Assembly (NCBI RefSeq): GCF_024171405.1
Contig: NZ_JALJZT010000002.1
Span: 124,001-188,000, forward strand
From: Qipengyuania citrea
GTDB lineage: Bacteria > Pseudomonadota > Alphaproteobacteria > Sphingomonadales > Sphingomonadaceae
Direction: 5' to 3'
DNA: 64,000 nucleotides
The position numbers were made by a program, and so were the translations under genes. Each line of letters begins with the position of its first letter. The first letter of the stretch is position 1. This document shows positions 15,962 to 24,050 of the stretch, piece by piece. Below the pieces are notes generated by a model, which ran no database searches, was not told the origin of the DNA, and was given only the letters and a program-made list of their open reading frames with translations.

Positions 15962-17902
15962 ATGGCCTTGCTGTGTCGTCTGCTCGCGCAATTGTCGCGG
16001 GATACACGGGGTAACGTCCTGCCCATCGTCGGCGCGGCGCTGGTGCCGCTGACCATCATGATCGGCAGCGGGGTCGACCTCAGCCGCGCCTATATGGCCA
16101 AGAGCAAGATGCAGAGCGCGTGCGACGCCGCCAGCCTCGCCGCGCGGCGGGTGATGAAGGACGACGCGCTGTCGAGCGAGGTGGAGGCCACCGGTAAGGA
16201 CTTCTTCGGTTTCAACTTTCCGCAAGGTCTGTACGGCACCGCCGGGTTCACCCCCGTGATCAGCCGCTCGGGCCCGGGCGTGGTCCGCGTGGCGGCGGAG
16301 ACGACGATCCCGACGGTGGTGATGAACCTGTTCGGCTTTGGCTCGCTGCCCGTCTCGGTCAGCTGCGATGCCTCGCTCAATTTCGTCAATACCGATATCG
16401 TGCTGGTGCTCGATGTCACCGGCTCGATGGCCGAGAGCATCAGCGGGTCGACCAAGATCGCGGCGCTGCAGGATGCGGTGCTGGCGCTGTATGACGAACT
16501 CGCGCCGACGCAGGCGCAGCTCCAGGCGCAGGGATTGCGGCTGCGCTACGGCGTGGTGCCCTATTCGAGCACGGTCAATGTCGGCCGGCTCGTCTATGGC
16601 CAGAATGCGGGCTACATGCGCTCGAACGTGACTGTCCCGTCGCGCGTGGCGAACTTCAACCAGGCGGTCTACACCAGCAATGCCCCGACGCAGAGCGGGT
16701 CGTGGGAGGTCTATAACGGCAGCCTGTCGAACAGCGAATGCGAGAATTACGTGGGTGCGTCCAACACCAGCGGCGGGGGACCGCCGCCCAGTCCAACGAC
16801 GGTGACCCGCTACCGGGGGACGTCGTCGAGCAACAGTTACAACCAGTCGCAGAACTGGGGCTGGTCGAATGCGCCCGACACCTCGGGCACCAACCGCAGC
16901 TGTCGCCGCTGGAAGAGCGTCGAGACCACGACCTATAAGGACAGCGGCACCAAGGCCTTCAGCAACTGGACCTATCGCCAGGTAGAGTACGACACGTCGG
17001 ACTACATCAAACCGGGCGGCAAGCTGACCTTCGCCACCAGCGCGGCGGGCACCGTGCCCGCGCCGGGCGGGAGCTACAATGCGCAGCAGCTCGCCGCAGT
17101 GGGTACCGGCGTGAGCACGGCCGATGCGGTGTGGAACGGCTGTATCGAGGAACGCGACACCACCACCGGGATCGACGGCGGGACCAGCATGACGATCCCG
17201 TCGGGTGCGAAGGATCTCGACATCGACCTGATCCCCGGCAGCGATGCGACGCGCTGGCGCCCGATGGTGCCCGACCTGATCTTCACCCGCACTGCCGGCA
17301 CCGCCTCGACCACCTCCAATGCGGATGCCGCCAATACCAGCGGCTGGATCAAGAACTATGCCTATAGCCAGGGCTACTGGGCCTGCCCGACCGAGGCGCG
17401 CCGGCTCGCCGAATGGGACCGCACCGCGCTCGACACTTACGTCAAGGGCCTGCAGACCGTCGGCGGCACCTATCACGACATCGGCATGATCTGGGGCGCG
17501 CGGTTCATCTCCACCGGCGGCGTGTTCGGCGATGGCTGCGACTATTACAATTCGATGCCGTGCAACCGCCATGTGATCTTCATGACCGATGGCGCTCAGA
17601 CCGCCTATTGCAATGTCTATACCGCTTACGGGGTCGAGCAGAACGACATGCGCACGACCGGCTCGGGCAATTGTTCGAACCAGCTGGCGCGCCACGAGCA
17701 GCGCTTCCGCATGGCCTGCAACGCGGCCAAGAACCTCGGCGCTTCGCTGTGGGTCATCGGTTTCGACACCGCGCTCACTGCCAATCTGAGCGGCTGTGCC
17801 AGCAGCCCCGGACAAGCTTCGACCGTCGCCGACCGCGCCGCGCTGATCAGCAAGTTCCGCCAGATCGGCAACCAGATCGGCGCGCTGAGGCTGACCCAAT
17901 GA
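15962..17902 (+). CDS. TadG-like pilus assembly protein with von Willebrand A domain
   Basis: 646 residues. The N-terminus (RLLAQLSRDTRGNVLPIVGA, then a hydrophobic stretch to about 37 and DLSRAYMAKSKMQSACDAAS) is the TadE/TadG-type membrane anchor with the prepilin-like RGN/G-E zone. DIVLVLDVTGSM (145-156) starts a vWA domain with a DxTxS form of the MIDAS metal site. A long Ser/Thr/Asn-rich insertion (about 210-330) precedes IFMTDGAQTAY, the next MIDAS strand. The last codons overlap the next gene as ATGA. Together with the two TadE-like genes it forms an operon for envelope-associated pilus or adhesion functions; the rest of a tad locus is not here. Confidence 0.85.
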   Translation: MALLCRLLAQLSRDTRGNVLPIVGAALVPLTIMIGSGVDLSRAYMAKSKMQSACDAASLAARRVMKDDALSSEVEATGKDFFGFNFPQGLYGTAGFTPVISRSGPGVVRVAAETTIPTVVMNLFGFGSLPVSVSCDASLNFVNTDIVLVLDVTGSMAESISGSTKIAALQDAVLALYDELAPTQAQLQAQGLRLRYGVVPYSSTVNVGRLVYGQNAGYMRSNVTVPSRVANFNQAVYTSNAPTQSGSWEVYNGSLSNSECENYVGASNTSGGGPPPSPTTVTRYRGTSSSNSYNQSQNWGWSNAPDTSGTNRSCRRWKSVETTTYKDSGTKAFSNWTYRQVEYDTSDYIKPGGKLTFATSAAGTVPAPGGSYNAQQLAAVGTGVSTADAVWNGCIEERDTTTGIDGGTSMTIPSGAKDLDIDLIPGSDATRWRPMVPDLIFTRTAGTASTTSNADAANTSGWIKNYAYSQGYWACPTEARRLAEWDRTALDTYVKGLQTVGGTYHDIGMIWGARFISTGGVFGDGCDYYNSMPCNRHVIFMTDGAQTAYCNVYTAYGVEQNDMRTTGSGNCSNQLARHEQRFRMACNAAKNLGASLWVIGFDTALTANLSGCASSPGQASTVADRAALISKFRQIGNQIGALRLTQ

Positions 17903-18504
17903 GGAGCCTCGTCAAACGCTTGCGGCGGGACGAGCAGGGCGCGGCGATCGTCGAGTTCGCGCTGGTGCTGACGCCGCTGCTGTTGTTCCTGATCGGGGGG
18001 CTGGACCTCGGATACCAGGCCTATCTCCGCTCGGTCATCCAGGGTGCGCTCAACGATGTCGCGCGGACCGGTTCGCTCGAGGGGCCGACCTTCAACTGCA
18101 CGGGCGACACGGTAGAGGAGCAGATCGGCTGTGCGATCCAGACGCGTTCGGACGTGATCGCGCGCGGCGCCACCTACCAGATCACCATGCGCAATTTCTA
18201 CGATTTCTCAGGCATCGGCCGCAGCGAGAAGCTGGTCACCGATTACAATTCGAACGGCCAATACGACCTGGGCGATTGCTTCGTCGATCTCAATGCCAAC
18301 GGGGCCTACGATACCAGCGCGGGCCGGACCGGCGTCGGCGGGGCGGACGATGTGGTGTTCTACGAAGTGCGGCTGAGCATGCCCCGGCTGTTCCCGATCC
18401 ACAAATTCATCGACACGACGCCCGACTATCACATCTATGCCACGGCGGCGGTCCGCAACCAGCCCTATGCGGCGCAGAAAGTGCCTTCGACGGTGTGCGT
18501 ATGA
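17899..18504 (+). CDS. TadE-like pilus assembly protein
   Basis: 201 residues. MRSLVKRLRRDEQGAAIVEF then a hydrophobic helix (LVLTPLLLFLIGGLDLGYQAYLRS) is the canonical TadE N-terminus: a basic start, G-x-x-x-V-E-F, and a single membrane anchor. The remainder is periplasmic, with VDLNANGAYD resembling a calcium-binding loop. Starts on the ATGA overlap with the TadG-like gene and ends overlapping the next start, so the three are translated together. Confidence 0.85.
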   Translation: MRSLVKRLRRDEQGAAIVEFALVLTPLLLFLIGGLDLGYQAYLRSVIQGALNDVARTGSLEGPTFNCTGDTVEEQIGCAIQTRSDVIARGATYQITMRNFYDFSGIGRSEKLVTDYNSNGQYDLGDCFVDLNANGAYDTSAGRTGVGGADDVVFYEVRLSMPRLFPIHKFIDTTPDYHIYATAAVRNQPYAAQKVPSTVCV

Positions 18505-19151
18505 GCCGGAAAACACCCTCCGCAGCACGGCGTTTCATCCGCGCCCTGATCCGTTCGCGGCGCGGGATCGCGTTGACCGAATTCGCCTTCGCCCTGCCGA
18601 TCTTCGTCACGCTGCTGTTCGGCGGGCTCGAGGTAATCAATCTGGTGATGGCCCACATGCGCATCAGCCAGATCGCGATTTCGGTGGCCGACAATGCCGG
18701 ACGCGTGCGCCAGGGGATCGACGAGGCCGATATCTACGAAGTCTTCGCGGGTGCCGACCAGGTCGGGCGCGGGGTCGATTTCGCCACCAACGGGCGCGTG
18801 ATCCTGTCCTCGCTCGAACCGAACGGCAGGACCGGCGGCCAGGCAGGCCAGATGATCAACTGGCAACGCTGCTACGGTGCGCTGGCCGCCACACCGCGCT
18901 ACGGCACGCAGGATGCGGGCCGGACCGATGGCTCGCTCCGCGATGGGCTGGGTTCGACGGCGAGCAAGATCAAGGCCGCCGACGGGACCGCAGTGATGTT
19001 CGCCGAAGTGTCCTATCGCTACACGCCGCGGATCCTCCCCAGCATCGTCGCCAACGGTCTGGAACTGCGTTACGAAAGCGCGTTCAACGTGCGCGAACGG
19101 ACCAACCAGAACCTGACCAATACGCAGAATCTGGCGACCAATTCCTGTTAG
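18501..19151 (+). CDS. TadE-like pilus assembly protein (second copy)
   Basis: 216 residues. The basic N-terminus, then RRGIALTEFAFALPIFVTLL with a membrane helix, is the TadE signature (G-x-x-x-T-E-F). It overlaps the preceding gene by 4 bases. The C-terminal end is Asn/Thr-rich (RERTNQNLTNTQNLATNSC). A perfect tandem 15-base duplication covers the last codons and the stop. Similar in layout to its neighbour but clearly diverged, so the pair are probably distinct minor pseudopilins rather than a recent duplicate. Confidence 0.85.
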   Translation: MSRKTPSAARRFIRALIRSRRGIALTEFAFALPIFVTLLFGGLEVINLVMAHMRISQIAISVADNAGRVRQGIDEADIYEVFAGADQVGRGVDFATNGRVILSSLEPNGRTGGQAGQMINWQRCYGALAATPRYGTQDAGRTDGSLRDGLGSTASKIKAADGTAVMFAEVSYRYTPRILPSIVANGLELRYESAFNVRERTNQNLTNTQNLATNSC

Positions 19152-19167
19152 GCCAATTCCTGTTAGG
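19138..19167 (+). repeat. Tandem 15-base duplication at a stop codon
   Basis: CCAATTCCTGTTAGG occurs twice in a row (19138-19152, 19153-19167). The unit contains the TAG of the TadE-like gene and is five codons long, so a second in-frame stop backs up the first. Confidence 0.9.
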
Positions 19168-19198
19168 CGAGGGGCGACCCTACGGCTTGAAAGTACCC

Positions 19199-19522
19199 AT
19201 GATGGACAAGAAATTCGCGCTGTGCATGGCGGGCGGCATCTTGCTGGTCGTCGCTTCGACGATGGGCGAAGACGGGCCGGTGACGCGGCTGGCGGGGATG
19301 GATGCAGAGGACGCGCGGCAGGGCCAGCAAATCCTGCGCGAACGGGCCGGCGCGGCGCCCGCGGCACCGGCGGCGAACAGCGCTGCCAGCGCGGATTGGT
19401 ACGCGCCCGATCCGGGACCTGTGCAACCGGCGATTCCCGTCTACCGCTATGAGAATGTCGAAGTGCACGTGCCGCAGGAAGTGTTCGACCCGGCGGTCGC
19501 CGCAGCGAGCGAGATCCGTTAG
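19199..19522 (+). CDS. Small secreted or membrane-anchored hypothetical protein
   Basis: 107 residues. MMDKKFALCMAGGILLVVAS is a short signal or anchor sequence, followed by an Ala/Pro-rich linker (AGAAPAAPAANSAASADW) and a conserved-looking end (YRYENVEVHVPQEVFDP). I do not recognise it. GAAAG precedes the ATG by about 8 bases; the second Met (19202) could also serve. It follows the Tad-type genes by 47 bases and ends at a strong terminator, so it may be the last gene of that operon. Confidence 0.6.
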   Translation: MMDKKFALCMAGGILLVVASTMGEDGPVTRLAGMDAEDARQGQQILRERAGAAPAAPAANSAASADWYAPDPGPVQPAIPVYRYENVEVHVPQEVFDPAVAAASEIR

Positions 19523-19538
19523 GGTCCCCAAACGCAAA

Positions 19539-19575
19539 CCTCCCCGGATACCGACAAGGGCACCGGGGAGGCTTT
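19539..19575. terminator. Hairpin terminator between convergent genes
   Basis: CCTCCCCGG (19539-19547) and CCGGGGAGG (19563-19571) form a perfect 9-base stem with a 15-base loop, followed by CTTT on the plus strand. It lies between the Tad-type operon and proA and may serve both directions. Confidence 0.7.
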
Positions 19576-19608
19576 AATTCTACTCAGCCGCCGGAGCGGG
19601 CGGGATGG

Positions 19609-20874
19609 TTACGGACGGATCTGGCCGTCGCCGTGGACGAGATATTTGAAGCTGCACAATTGTTCGAGGCCAACCGGCCCGCGCGCGTGCATCTTGCCCG
19701 TCGCAATCCCGATTTCCGCGCCCATGCCGAACTCGCCGCCATCGGCGAACTGCGTGCTGGCGTTGTGCATCACGATTGCGCTGTCGATGCTGGTCATGAA
19801 CTTGCGCGCAGCGTCGTCGTCCTCGGTCAGGATCGCATCGGTGTGATGGCTCGAATGCGCTTCCACCCAGGCGATACCTTCATCGAGCCCATCGACGATC
19901 TTCACGCTCGCGATGGGGTCGAGATATTCAGTATTCCAGTCTTCCTCGGTCGCCTGCTTGAGGCGGCCGTCGATCGCCACCGCATCGGCATCGCCGCGCA
20001 ACTCGCAATCGGCGCCCATCGTATCGGCGAACTTCGGGATGAAGGCTTCGGCCACTGCGCGGTCGACGACCACGCTTTCGGTCGCGCCGCACACGCCGGT
20101 CCGGCGCAGCTTGGCGTTGCGGATCACCTTGACCGCCTTGTCGAGATCGGCGGCGGCGTGGACATAGCTGTGACAATTGCCGTCGAGGTGGAGCAGCGTG
20201 GGCACGCTGGCCTGGTCGCGGACCAGTTCGACCAGCCCGCGTCCGCCGCGCGGGATCACCAGATCGACGAATTCATCGGCCTTGAGCAGCGCAGCGACGG
20301 CGTTGCGGTCGGTCGTGCCGACCGTCTGCACCGCATCCTCGGGCAGGCCGGCAGCTTTCAGCCCGGCGCGCATGCAATCGACGATCACGCGCGTCGAATA
20401 GCGGCTTTCGCTGCCGCCGCGCAGGATCACCGCATTGCCCGATTTGAGGCAGAGCGCGCTGGCGTCGGCGCCGACATTGGGGCGCGATTCGTAAATCATG
20501 CCGATCACGCCGATCGGCACGGCGACGCGTTCGATGGTGAGGCCGTTGGGCCGCTCGAACGTCGCCAGCTGGCGGCCGACGGGGTCGGGCAGTTCGGCGA
20601 TTTCCTCCAGCGCGCCGGCCATGCCCGCGATCCGCTCCTCGGTCAGGCGCAGACGGTCGATGAAGCTTTCGGGCTTGCTGCCTTCGACGCTCTTTACATC
20701 CTTTGCATTGGCTTCGAGCAGGTCGGGCGTGCGGTCGCGCAGCGCCTTCGCGGCTTCGCGCAGCGCGGTGTTTTTCGCCTCGGTGCTGGCCGACAGCAGG
20801 CCGCGAGCTGCCTTGCGCGCGCGCTGGCCGAGGTCGTGGATATGCAATTGCGGGTCGAGTGTCTGGTCGGTCAT
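19609..20874 (-). CDS. proA: Glutamate-5-semialdehyde dehydrogenase (gamma-glutamyl phosphate reductase)
   Basis: 421 residues from MTDQT; an ATG four codons upstream is possible. Aldehyde-dehydrogenase fold with [20 protein letters not shown], the phosphate and substrate region, and [11 protein letters not shown] holding the catalytic Cys. It reduces glutamyl-5-phosphate with NADPH in the second step of proline synthesis. It lies 44 bases downstream of proC on the same strand, with proB divergent next to them, so the three proline genes sit together. Confidence 0.95.
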   Translation of the reverse strand: MTDQTLDPQLHIHDLGQRARKAARGLLSASTEAKNTALREAAKALRDRTPDLLEANAKDVKSVEGSKPESFIDRLRLTEERIAGMAGALEEIAELPDPVGRQLATFERPNGLTIERVAVPIGVIGMIYESRPNVGADASALCLKSGNAVILRGGSESRYSTRVIVDCMRAGLKAAGLPEDAVQTVGTTDRNAVAALLKADEFVDLVIPRGGRGLVELVRDQASVPTLLHLDGNCHSYVHAAADLDKAVKVIRNAKLRRTGVCGATESVVVDRAVAEAFIPKFADTMGADCELRGDADAVAIDGRLKQATEEDWNTEYLDPIASVKIVDGLDEGIAWVEAHSSHHTDAILTEDDDAARKFMTSIDSAIVMHNASTQFADGGEFGMGAEIGIATGKMHARGPVGLEQLCSFKYLVHGDGQIRP

Positions 20875-20918
20875 AGTATCTCTCATATATCTCGTTTCGG
20901 GGCGGGAGTCGCTGGCGT

Positions 20919-21668
20919 TCAGCGCAACTCGACCGCCCGGTCGTAGGCTGCCTGCAAGGTATCATGCAGGCGTTTGGAAAGGCCGCCATCTGCATTGAGG
21001 GCGCCGAGACCGGCGGCAGTGGTGCCGCCCTTGCTGGTCACCGAATTGCGCAATTCCTCAAGGCTGGGCGCCGACGGTTCGCTGGCCATGGCGATCGCGC
21101 CGCCAATGGTGCCGAGCACCATGTCGCGCGCTTCGTCCTCGTCGAAACCCTGCGCCATGGCCGCTTCGGCATAAGCGCGGGCGATCTCGAAGACATAGCC
21201 GGGGCCCGAACCCGCCACGGCGGTCACCTTGTCGAGCTTGTCTTCGCTGCCGACGGTAATGGTTGCGCCCGCGCGGCGCATGAACGCTTCTGCATGGGTG
21301 ACATGGATCGAACTGGCATGCGGGCCGGGGCAGATGCCGCTGACGCCGCGGCCGATCGCCGCGGGCAGGTTGGGCATCGTGCGGATGACCGGCGCATCGC
21401 CCATCAGCTTGGAGAGGCGCGCTCCCGAATAGCCGGCGGCGATCGAGAGGACGTATCCTCCCGGCGCCAGATGCTCGATATAATCGGCCATGATGTCGTC
21501 GATCAGCTGCGGCTTCACCGCGGCAACGATGCAGTCGAATCGCTTATCGGCGATCTGTTCGCGGTCGGTGACGAGAGTGACCTCTTCGGGCACGTCGCTA
21601 CCGGCTGGATCGACCACGGTGATCCTTTCGGGTCCCTCGACCCATTGCGAAAGTAAAGCGGAGCCCAT
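20919..21668 (-). CDS. proC: Pyrroline-5-carboxylate reductase, start codon unclear
   Basis: From the first available ATG (21668) the product is 249 residues and starts MGSALLSQW, cutting off the first strand of the Rossmann fold. The frame upstream encodes IKTVCIVGCGK directly joined to MGSAL, the expected GxGxMG NADPH site, but it has no ATG, GTG, TTG or CTG. ATT at 21702-21704 or ATA at 21699-21701 is the likely initiator. The rest is intact: [10 protein letters not shown] and [10 protein letters not shown] of the ProC signature. It catalyses the last step of proline synthesis. I give the ATG coordinate as the conservative limit. Confidence 0.88.
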   Translation of the reverse strand: MGSALLSQWVEGPERITVVDPAGSDVPEEVTLVTDREQIADKRFDCIVAAVKPQLIDDIMADYIEHLAPGGYVLSIAAGYSGARLSKLMGDAPVIRTMPNLPAAIGRGVSGICPGPHASSIHVTHAEAFMRRAGATITVGSEDKLDKVTAVAGSGPGYVFEIARAYAEAAMAQGFDEDEARDMVLGTIGGAIAMASEPSAPSLEELRNSVTSKGGTTAAGLGALNADGGLSKRLHDTLQAAYDRAVELR

Positions 21669-21769
21669 TTTTCCGCATCCGACAATACAAACAGTTTTTA
21701 TAATGACTAAAATCCGTTTCCGAGCGCCATGGCTCTTGTGTAATCTTGTGCTTACTTGACTATAAGAAG

Positions 21770-21784
21770 AGCTTCCTGGAAGCT
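21770..21784. promoter_or_regulatory. Perfect 7-base palindrome upstream of proC
   Basis: AGCTTCC-T-GGAAGCT in the AT-rich proB/proC divergent region. On the minus strand a TATAGT (21757-21762) lies just downstream, so the palindrome would sit in a proC promoter spacer. Possible operator; binding protein unknown. Confidence 0.35.
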
Positions 21785-21845
21785 TACTGCCTTAACTATA
21801 CCAAATACGATCTTATTCATGTTAGGTCGGTATTTTCAAAAAGGC

Positions 21846-21876
21846 GGTTGTGCAGTGCACAACCACTATCTATATT
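21846..21876 (+). promoter_or_regulatory. Candidate proB promoter with operator-like palindrome
   Basis: TTGTGC (21848-21853) and TATATT (21871-21876) are 17 bases apart, a good sigma-70 fit 40 bases before proB. A perfect inverted repeat, GGTTGTGCA-g-TGCACAACC (21846-21864), covers the -35 box, as expected for a repressor site. Confidence 0.45.
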
Positions 21877-21916
21877 GTGCTCGAGAAATTTCAAGCCTAC
21901 GCAACATTCGAAAAAT

Positions 21917-23065
21917 ATGACCCAAAAACGAAACATCGTCGTCAAAATCGGTTCGGCCCTCCTTGCCAACCAACAGCTCCTCACTCCGCGTTATGGCTTC
22001 CTCCAGCGTCTGCTGGAAGACATTGCCCAGTTGCGCGCCGAAGGTACCAATGTGATCCTGTGCTCGTCGGGCTCGGTCGCACTGGGCCTGCGCATCATCG
22101 GGGAAACGCCCGAAAGCGCCGGAGTATCCGACAAGCAGGCCGCCGCCGCTTGCGGCATGCCGCTGCTGCTCAATGCCTATAAGCAGGTCGGGCACGAGTT
22201 TGGCTTCGAGATTGCGCAGGTGCTGCTGACGCTGGGCGATTTCGAGGATCACCGCCGTTTCCTCAACACGCGCAACACCGTGCACCGCCTGCTCCAGTCC
22301 AACGTGGTCCCGATCGTCAACGAGAACGATACCATCACCACCGAGGAAATCCGTGTCGGCGACAACGACCGGCTGGCGGCCAAGGTCGCGCAGATGGTCG
22401 GCGCGGACGATTTCGTGATTCTCACCGGTGTCGACGGCCTTTACGACCGCAATCCCGACGATCCCGAAGCGCAATTCGTGCCCGAGGTCGAGGATGTCAG
22501 CCTGTATATGGACGCGACCAAGGGCAAGAGCACGCTCGGCACGGGCGGAATGGAGACCAAGCTGCTGGCCGCCAACATGGCGCAGGAAGCGGGCGTCACC
22601 ACCTGGATCGCGCAGGGCGAGGCGGATCACCCGGTCTCCAGCGTGCTGGCGCAGACGCGCCGCTCGACCAAGATTCTCCCGCATCCCAATCCGCTGTCGG
22701 GCTGGGACAGCTGGATCGCCAACCGCCTGCAGATGGCGGGCAGCCTGGTGATTTCCGACACCACCGCATCGGGGCTGGGGGGCGATCGCCCGATCCGCCG
22801 CGGCGACGTGATCTCGATGACCGGCGATTTCTCGCGCGGCGACGTGCTCCATATCTACGACAGCAAGGGCATCGAACGCGCCCGCGGGCTGAGCGATTTC
22901 ACCTCAGAGGAACTGCGCGTGCTTACGAGCAATCCCGATACGCAGGCCGAACAATTGCTCGGTTATCGCACCAAGGGCGAAGTGATCCGCAGCGCCAATC
23001 TGGTGATGCTCGAAAACCGCCACCTGTTGTGGGATGCCCCCGAAGAAATTTCCAGCGCACAATAG
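21917..23065 (+). CDS. proB: Glutamate 5-kinase with PUA domain
   Basis: 382 residues. MTQKRNIVVKIGSALLANQQ opens the amino-acid-kinase domain. VIVSSG-type binding (VILCSSGSVALG), NENDTITTEEIRVGDNDRL and STLGTGGMETKL are the ProB substrate and ATP segments. The C-terminal 80 residues are a PUA domain (RRGDVISMTGDF, RARGLSDFTSEEL). It phosphorylates glutamate in the committed step to proline and is normally inhibited by proline. The open frame extends 57 codons upstream into the AT-rich promoter region; ATG 21917 matches the family start. Confidence 0.95.
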   Translation: MTQKRNIVVKIGSALLANQQLLTPRYGFLQRLLEDIAQLRAEGTNVILCSSGSVALGLRIIGETPESAGVSDKQAAAACGMPLLLNAYKQVGHEFGFEIAQVLLTLGDFEDHRRFLNTRNTVHRLLQSNVVPIVNENDTITTEEIRVGDNDRLAAKVAQMVGADDFVILTGVDGLYDRNPDDPEAQFVPEVEDVSLYMDATKGKSTLGTGGMETKLLAANMAQEAGVTTWIAQGEADHPVSSVLAQTRRSTKILPHPNPLSGWDSWIANRLQMAGSLVISDTTASGLGGDRPIRRGDVISMTGDFSRGDVLHIYDSKGIERARGLSDFTSEELRVLTSNPDTQAEQLLGYRTKGEVIRSANLVMLENRHLLWDAPEEISSAQ

Positions 23066-23132
23066 CGCTCGGGGGACAGCGGCGCGAACTTCACTTGGCG
23101 TTCATCGGGACGCTGGTTATAGGCTGCTTCCC

Positions 23133-24050
23133 ATGACAACCCAGACCCGCTCCACCCCCAAGCTCATCCTCGGCGCCGCGCTTGCGGGTGCGACGCTTCT
23201 CACCGCCGGATGTGCGGGCCGCGACAACGGCCCCCGCGACACCGCCTATGTCGCGCGCGACGTGGAATCGCTGTACTGGGAGGCCAAGCGCCGGCTCGAC
23301 AACGGCCAGGCCGAAATGGCCGCCGCGCTGTTCGACGAGGTCGAGCGCCAGCATCCCTATTCGCCCTGGGCGCGCCGGGCGCAGCTGATGGGTTCGTTCA
23401 GCTATTACGTTGCGCAGGATTACAACAAGGCGATCCAGGCGGCGCAGCGCTTCCTGCAGATCCACCCGGGCAACAAGGACGCGCCTTACGCCTTCTACCT
23501 GATCGCGCTAAGCTATTACGAGCAGATCAGCGACGTCCAGCGCGACCAGAAGATCACCGACCAGGCGCTCACCGCGCTCAACGAGATCAACCGCCGCTTC
23601 CCCAACAGCGATTACGCCGCCGATGCGCGGCTCAAGATCGACCTCGTGCGCGATCACCTCGCGGGCAAGGAAATGGAGATCGGCCGTCATTACGAACGCT
23701 CGGGCAAGTGGATCGCGGCGCAGATCCGCTTCCAGAACGTGGTCGACAATTACGAGACCACCAGCCACGCGCCCGAAGCGCTCTACCGGCTGACCGAAAC
23801 CAGCCTTGCGCTGGGAATTCCCGCCGAAGCGGTGAAATATGCCGCGGTGCTCGGGGCGAACTATCCGGGCAACGACTGGTACGACAAGGCGTATGAGCTG
23901 GTCCAGGACCACGCAGCGGGCGTGAACCCCAGCGGATCCGCGCCCCCGGGTCAGGCGCGGCGTGCGCGCAAGGCCTCGACCTGCGCGCTGGACGCCGCCT
24001 CCGCATCGAATGACATGACCCGGTTGCGGCCTTCGTTCTTGGCGCGATAG
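23133..24050 (+). CDS. bamD: Outer-membrane assembly lipoprotein BamD
   Basis: 305 residues. A signal peptide with lipobox LLTAGC places the lipidated Cys at 27. Five tetratricopeptide-like units follow: ESLYWEAKRRLDNGQAEMAA, HPYSPWARRAQLMGSFSYY, the essential FYLIALSYYEQISDVQRDQ, and RFPNSDYAADARLKIDLVRD. BamD is the essential scaffold of the BAM complex that folds outer-membrane proteins. ATG 23133 is chosen because it starts the signal peptide. The last 33 codons are read antisense to the end of the diguanylate cyclase gene and look unlike BamD (QARRARKASTCALDAASASN), so the original stop may have been lost. Confidence 0.93.
   Translation: MTTQTRSTPKLILGAALAGATLLTAGCAGRDNGPRDTAYVARDVESLYWEAKRRLDNGQAEMAAALFDEVERQHPYSPWARRAQLMGSFSYYVAQDYNKAIQAAQRFLQIHPGNKDAPYAFYLIALSYYEQISDVQRDQKITDQALTALNEINRRFPNSDYAADARLKIDLVRDHLAGKEMEIGRHYERSGKWIAAQIRFQNVVDNYETTSHAPEALYRLTETSLALGIPAEAVKYAAVLGANYPGNDWYDKAYELVQDHAAGVNPSGSAPPGQARRARKASTCALDAASASNDMTRLRPSFLAR

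Noticed and set aside
19138-19167. Attachment-site core from the tandem 15-mer
   Set aside because: The two copies are directly adjacent with nothing between them, so it is a local duplication.
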